This document shows, piece after piece, positions 4,529 to 7,511 of a stretch of DNA of 7,511 bases. The first letter of the stretch is position 1; every line of letters starts with the position of its first letter. Origin of the DNA: a bacterium. GTDB taxonomy: Bacteria > Patescibacteria > ABY1 > BM507 > VMTK01. The notes under the pieces are model-generated. The model was not told the DNA's origin. It ran no database searches and worked only from the letters and a program-made list of their open reading frames with translations. Made by a program: the position numbers and the translations under genes. The stretch covers positions 1 to 7,511 of the forward strand of contig DAOWHZ010000050.1 of assembly GCA_030641105.1 (NCBI GenBank), written 5' to 3'.

Positions 4529-6811
4529 TTACTTCGCATACCCGCATCCCTTAGCCGAGCATTTCACTTCTCCATCCTTGCCTTCAACCAACAGCGCCTC
4601 GCAATCCGGACATTTTTCTCCGGTTGGCTTTCCCCAATAAGCGTTTTTGCAGTCAGGGTATTGGTTGCAAGCGTAAAAAATTCCTCGTTTACTGCGTTTT
4701 TGCACTATTTCTCCTTTGCCGCAAGCAGGGCATTTTACTCCGGTAGAGCTACTGTTTTCCTGAATGTTTTTAATGTTTTTACATTTTGGATAAGCTGTGC
4801 AGGCAAGGAAAGGGCCGAACTTTCCGTTTTTGATTGCCATGTCCGCTCCGCATTTTTCACATTTTTCGTTGTTGTACTTTTTTTCCAATTTTTTAATTTC
4901 TTCGTTTTTTTCTGGGCTGTTGTTTTTATCGCTGTTTAAGCTTTTGATATTTTTACAGTCTGGAAAGCCGCTACAGGCAAGGAATTTGCCATAGCGACCG
5001 GTTTTAATGATCATGGGCGCGCCACATTTGTCGCACACCTCATTAGATTTTTCTTCAGGCATAATGTCTTGTTTATTAACCTCATTATATTTATTAGTTA
5101 GATTAGCATGAAATGGATTATAGAAATCGCGGATAACCGGCTGCCATTCTGTTTTGCCTTTGGCAATGTTATCTAAATCATTTTCCATTTGCGCCGTAAA
5201 TTGATAATCAACAATACGCGGGAAATGCGCGATTAACAAATCAATAACAACAAAAGCAATATCAGTTGGCGCTAATTTTTTATTTTCATCCCGATTAACA
5301 TAATTTCTGGCTTCAATCGTGGCAATAGTCGGGGCATAAGTTGAAGGCCGGCCGATTCCGTGCTTTTCCAATTCTTTAACCAATCCAGCGTCGCTATATC
5401 TGGCTGGCGGCTTGGTAAAATGCTGTTCAGGATTTAATTTAATTAAATCAAGTTGTTCGTTTTTTTCTACTTCCGGCAGTTCAAGCTCCTTGGATTTTTC
5501 AGGATAAATTTTTAAATAACCGTCAAATTTTAAAATTTGGCCGGTGGCGCGGAACTGGTAAGCGGATGCGGGGCCTGTATTTTCGCGTTCGCACCGCTCC
5601 TGCTGTCGCGTTGCGACCGCTGTGATGGCATCAATGTCAATAACAGTAGCGTCAATCAAGGCCTCGGGCATCTGGCATGCCAAAGCTCTTTGCCAGATTA
5701 AATTATATAATTTATATTGATTATTATCAAGAGATGATTTTTTTGATTCAGGATTCTGCATTACTTCAGTCGGCCTGATTGCTTCATGCGCTTCTTGGGC
5801 GCCTTTGCTTTTGGTTTTCAATTTGCGAGGAATTTTTAAGCTGTATTTTTCACGTAAATTTTTAGCTAAATATTGTTGAGCGTCTTGTAAAAATTTGCCA
5901 GACAGGTTAAGCGAGTCAGTTCGCATGTAAGTTATTAAGCCATTTTCATAAAGCCGTTGTGCCAGCATCATGGTTTGTTTGGCGCTAAAACCCAGCCAGC
6001 GATTGGCGGTTTGTTGCATGGTTGAAGTTGTAAACGGTTTAGGCGGATTTTTTTTGGTTTGTTTTTGTTCAACATTGCCTATAATATATTTTGCGTTCTT
6101 GAGTTCATTTAAAATTTTGTCAGCATGTTTCTTGTCTTTGATTTCTAATTTATCTATTGTTTTGTTATTGATTTTGTTTAATTTGGCTTCAAATTCTGCC
6201 GTCTGCTGTCTGCCGTCTGCCGTCTGGAGCAACGCGACAATACTCCAATACTCATCAACATTAAAATTTTCAATTTCCCTTTCCCGCTCCACAATCAAAC
6301 GCACTGCAACAGATTGCACTCTGCCGGCTGACAGGCCGCGCGCAACTTTTTTCCATAGAAATGGTGATAATTCATAACCGACTAAACGATCTAAAATACG
6401 CCTGGCCTGCTGGGCATTAACTAATTTCATGTCAATATTTCTAGGATTGTTTAAAGCTTGCAGAATAGCGTCTTTAGTGATCTCATGAAAAACAATGCGG
6501 TTTAATTTTTTTTCGTTAATTTTTAAAGCTTCTGTCAGGTGCCAGGCGATTGCTTCTCCTTCACGGTCTTCATCAGTAGCCAGAATAATTTTATCCGCTT
6601 TGGCCGCATCTTTTTTTAATTGTGAAATAGTTTTACGCGCTTTGGCTGGAATAACATATTTTGGCTGAAAATTGTTTTCAATATCAATACCCGTTTCACT
6701 TTTTGGCAAATCCCGAACATGCCCAAAACAGGATTCGATTCGGTAATGCGAATTAATAAATTTGGAAATTGTTTTTGCCTTGGTGGGCGACTCTACAATT
6801 ATTAAATCCAT
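4529..6811 (-). CDS. topA: DNA topoisomerase I (type IA)
   Basis: A 760-residue type IA topoisomerase that relaxes negative supercoils through a 5'-phosphotyrosine link. The Toprim domain opens at the first residue ('MDLIIVESPTKAKTI', with Glu7) and carries the metal-binding triad 'DEDREGE' at 80-86. 'LSAGRVQSVAVRLIVERE' is at 160-177. The active-site loop 'GLITYMRTDS' places the catalytic Tyr at 295, with Arg297. 'AHEAIRPT' (341-348) and 'GIGRPSTYAPTI' (485-496) follow. The tail has four four-cysteine zinc-ribbon modules: C593/596/613/619, C651/654/671/677, C694/697/715/721 and C734/737/751/756. The ATG is the canonical N-terminus; no SD precedes it. dprA lies 69 nt upstream on the same strand, the classic dprA-topA order. 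Two stretches look inserted relative to the family: residues about 196-205 (heptamer repeat) and about 396-418. Neither touches a catalytic motif. Confidence 0.98.
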   Translation of the reverse strand: MDLIIVESPTKAKTISKFINSHYRIESCFGHVRDLPKSETGIDIENNFQPKYVIPAKARKTISQLKKDAAKADKIILATDEDREGEAIAWHLTEALKINEKKLNRIVFHEITKDAILQALNNPRNIDMKLVNAQQARRILDRLVGYELSPFLWKKVARGLSAGRVQSVAVRLIVEREREIENFNVDEYWSIVALLQTADGRQQTAEFEAKLNKINNKTIDKLEIKDKKHADKILNELKNAKYIIGNVEQKQTKKNPPKPFTTSTMQQTANRWLGFSAKQTMMLAQRLYENGLITYMRTDSLNLSGKFLQDAQQYLAKNLREKYSLKIPRKLKTKSKGAQEAHEAIRPTEVMQNPESKKSSLDNNQYKLYNLIWQRALACQMPEALIDATVIDIDAITAVATRQQERCERENTGPASAYQFRATGQILKFDGYLKIYPEKSKELELPEVEKNEQLDLIKLNPEQHFTKPPARYSDAGLVKELEKHGIGRPSTYAPTIATIEARNYVNRDENKKLAPTDIAFVVIDLLIAHFPRIVDYQFTAQMENDLDNIAKGKTEWQPVIRDFYNPFHANLTNKYNEVNKQDIMPEEKSNEVCDKCGAPMIIKTGRYGKFLACSGFPDCKNIKSLNSDKNNSPEKNEEIKKLEKKYNNEKCEKCGADMAIKNGKFGPFLACTAYPKCKNIKNIQENSSSTGVKCPACGKGEIVQKRSKRGIFYACNQYPDCKNAYWGKPTGEKCPDCEALLVEGKDGEVKCSAKGCGYAK
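5558..5626. repeat. GC-rich in-frame insertion in topA with internal direct repeat and palindrome
   Basis: Encodes residues about 396-418 ('ITAVATRQQERCEREN' then 'TGPASA'), placed between 'ALIDATVIDIDA' and 'YQFRATGQILKFDGY', which are normally nearly joined in TopA. TCGCGTTCGCACCGCT (5583-5598) is repeated at 5606-5621 with CGC changed to GCG. The second copy includes a perfect hairpin, GTCGC-GTT-GCGAC (5605-5617). By hand count 27 of the 39 bases at 5583-5621 are G or C, far above the AT-rich surroundings. Confidence 0.6.
6195..6227. repeat. Heptanucleotide tandem repeat inside topA
   Basis: Four consecutive copies of TCTGCCG, the second reading TCTGCTG, followed by a partial TCTG(G), lie in the topA coding strand's complement. 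They encode 'QTADGRQQTA' (residues 196-205) between 'YWSIVALL' and 'EFEAKL', which are usually separated by only a short variable loop. Because seven is not a multiple of three, gain or loss of a single unit would shift the frame; three units would keep it. Confidence 0.8.
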
Positions 6812-6815
6812 GTAA

Positions 6816-6881
6816 AATTCTAAATAAATTCTAAATAAATTCTAATTATATTAGAATTTAATTCGCATTCCATTAGAATGC
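6816..6881. repeat. AT-rich tandem and inverted repeats filling the dprA–topA spacer
   Basis: AATTCTAAATA is repeated in tandem at 6816-6826 and 6827-6837, with a third diverged copy at 6838-6848. The last copy begins a hairpin, AATTCTAA (6838-6845), loop TTATA, TTAGAATT (6851-6858). A second hairpin, GCATTC (6865-6870) with GAATGC (6876-6881), overlaps the dprA stop. Together they occupy nearly the whole 69-nt spacer and would be the 5' leader of topA or the spacer of a dprA-topA message. Confidence 0.8.
6845..6850 (-). promoter_or_regulatory. Possible -10 box for topA
   Basis: The minus strand reads TATAAT, a perfect -10 hexamer, about 35 nt before the topA ATG, in the loop region of the hairpin. 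No convincing -35 lies 16-18 nt upstream, and the spacer is so AT-rich that a chance match is likely. If real, topA would have a promoter besides dprA read-through. Confidence 0.25.
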
Positions 6882-7510
6882 TACCTTGCTAAAACATATT
6901 GCATCCCTCCCAAATTCCTAATCATTCCTTTCATTTCCATAATAGTTAGTGTACTATTTATAATTCCTGTGTCAAGTTTTGTCAAGCGAACTAATTCATT
7001 AATGTGAATTGATTCATGGATTAAATGCGAGATAATTTTTTTTTCTTCGGCTGAGGCGGGAATAATTTTTTTATTATCAATATAGGCGGCAACTTGAGCC
7101 AGGTCAAGCGTTTCAATAATATCCGCGGCGCTAGTTACGGTTTTAGCCCCTAGTTTAATTAGTTGATTGGGTCCGGCTGATGCAGGCGAATAAATACTGC
7201 CGGGCACGGTAAAAACTTCGCGATTTTGTTCCAAGGCATGGCTGGCTGTAATTAAAGCGCCGGACTTTTCACCGGCTTCAATAACCAGAGTGCCTAGTGA
7301 AAGACCTGATATAATACGATTGCGCTGGGGAAAATGATGTTTAAGCGGGGGTGTGCCAAGGGGAAATTCTGATATTACCGTTCCGTTATTAGCAATAATT
7401 TTATCAGCTATATAGCGGTTGGCAGAAGGATAAACACTTTGTTTGTCCAGTCCTGAACCTAAAATTGCGATTGTACGGCCATGAACTTCTAAGGCAGCCA
7501 AATGAGATAA
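6881..7510 (-). CDS. dprA: DNA processing protein A, C-terminal part (5' end outside window)
   Basis: The frame stays open to the window edge (…LSHLAALEVHGRT), so the TTG near 7501 is internal; 209 residues are visible. DprA (Smf) binds incoming single-stranded DNA in the cytoplasm and helps load RecA during natural transformation. The Rossmann-like DprA core is clear: 'GRTIAILGSGLD' (11-22), 'YPSANR', 'ISEFPLGTPP', 'HHFPQRNRIISGLS' (58-71), 'SGALITASHAL' (83-93), 'REVFTVPGS' and 'GPNQLIKLGA'. A C-terminal winged-helix-like domain (about 155-209, 'HINELVRLTKLDTGIINSTL') ends in 'YVLAR' and the TAG at 6881-6883. The N-terminal part, including the glycine motif before the visible region, is outside the window. 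It lies upstream of topA on the same strand. dprA is common in CPR genomes, in line with their reported competence genes. Confidence 0.96.
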   Translation of the reverse strand, partial: LSHLAALEVHGRTIAILGSGLDKQSVYPSANRYIADKIIANNGTVISEFPLGTPPLKHHFPQRNRIISGLSLGTLVIEAGEKSGALITASHALEQNREVFTVPGSIYSPASAGPNQLIKLGAKTVTSAADIIETLDLAQVAAYIDNKKIIPASAEEKKIISHLIHESIHINELVRLTKLDTGIINSTLTIMEMKGMIRNLGGMQYVLAR

Positions 7511-7511
7511 A

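Noticed and set aside
5604..6239. TGTCGCGTTGC at 5604-5614 recurs as its reverse complement at 6229-6239 inside topA, suggesting two inverted copies of one element.
   Set aside because: Several 11-nt matches on either strand are expected by chance in a window this size, and in the second place the bases encode the normal 'IVALL' of the family.
1..7511. TGA recoding (code 25 or 4), suggested by the lack of TGA among the six visible stops.
   Set aside because: No in-frame TGA occurs in any of the conserved proteins, so there is no positive evidence; six stops are too few to judge.
1..7511. tRNA or rRNA genes, CRISPR arrays, insertion-sequence transposases, phage genes.
   Set aside because: None was seen; the repeats present are too short or too few and have no regular spacers.

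Overview
The window is a compact, AT-rich bacterial stretch. Its gene content, the PheT sequence style (the 'HRPDLW…GIARE' region), mostly leaderless or SD-poor gene starts, and AT-rich inverted repeats filling short spacers all resemble Candidate Phyla Radiation (Patescibacteria, Parcubacteria-like) genomes. That placement is inferred from style; no 16S gene or other marker is present. All six visible stop codons are TAA or TAG, but none of the proteins has an in-frame TGA, so the standard bacterial code (11) fits and there is no sign of TGA recoding.

Layout. Plus strand, left half: the C-terminal part of a NIF3/YbgI-type dinuclear-metal protein (2-382), then pheT (411-2900), then a small single-pass membrane/coiled-coil protein (3003-3305), then a start-less coding remnant (about 3302-3430). 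A strong bidirectional hairpin terminator (3464-3498) ends this block. Minus strand, right half, read from right to left: dprA (partial at the window edge, stop at 6881), topA (6811-4529), and an orphan 276-residue protein (4333-3503) that converges on the shared terminator. The orphan has its own candidate promoter and the only good Shine-Dalgarno sequence in the window.

The known genes are housekeeping: Phe-tRNA charging (pheT), DNA supercoil relaxation (topA) and DNA uptake/recombination loading (dprA). The dprA-topA pair is a widely seen bacterial neighbourhood. pheT is not preceded by pheS here.

The most interesting signal is not a gene. The essential proteins PheT and TopA appear to carry several short, in-frame, low-conservation insertions whose DNA is palindromic or tandemly repeated: candidates at about 630-659, 861-889, 1673-1688 and 1808-1832 in pheT, and 5558-5626 and 6195-6227 in topA. 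One is a heptanucleotide tandem repeat. They resemble in principle the palindromic elements known to invade Rickettsia coding genes. Two short intergenic spacers (2901-3002 and 6812-6880) are almost wholly made of AT-rich inverted or tandem repeats, suggesting that the same genome carries small repeat families in both coding and non-coding DNA.
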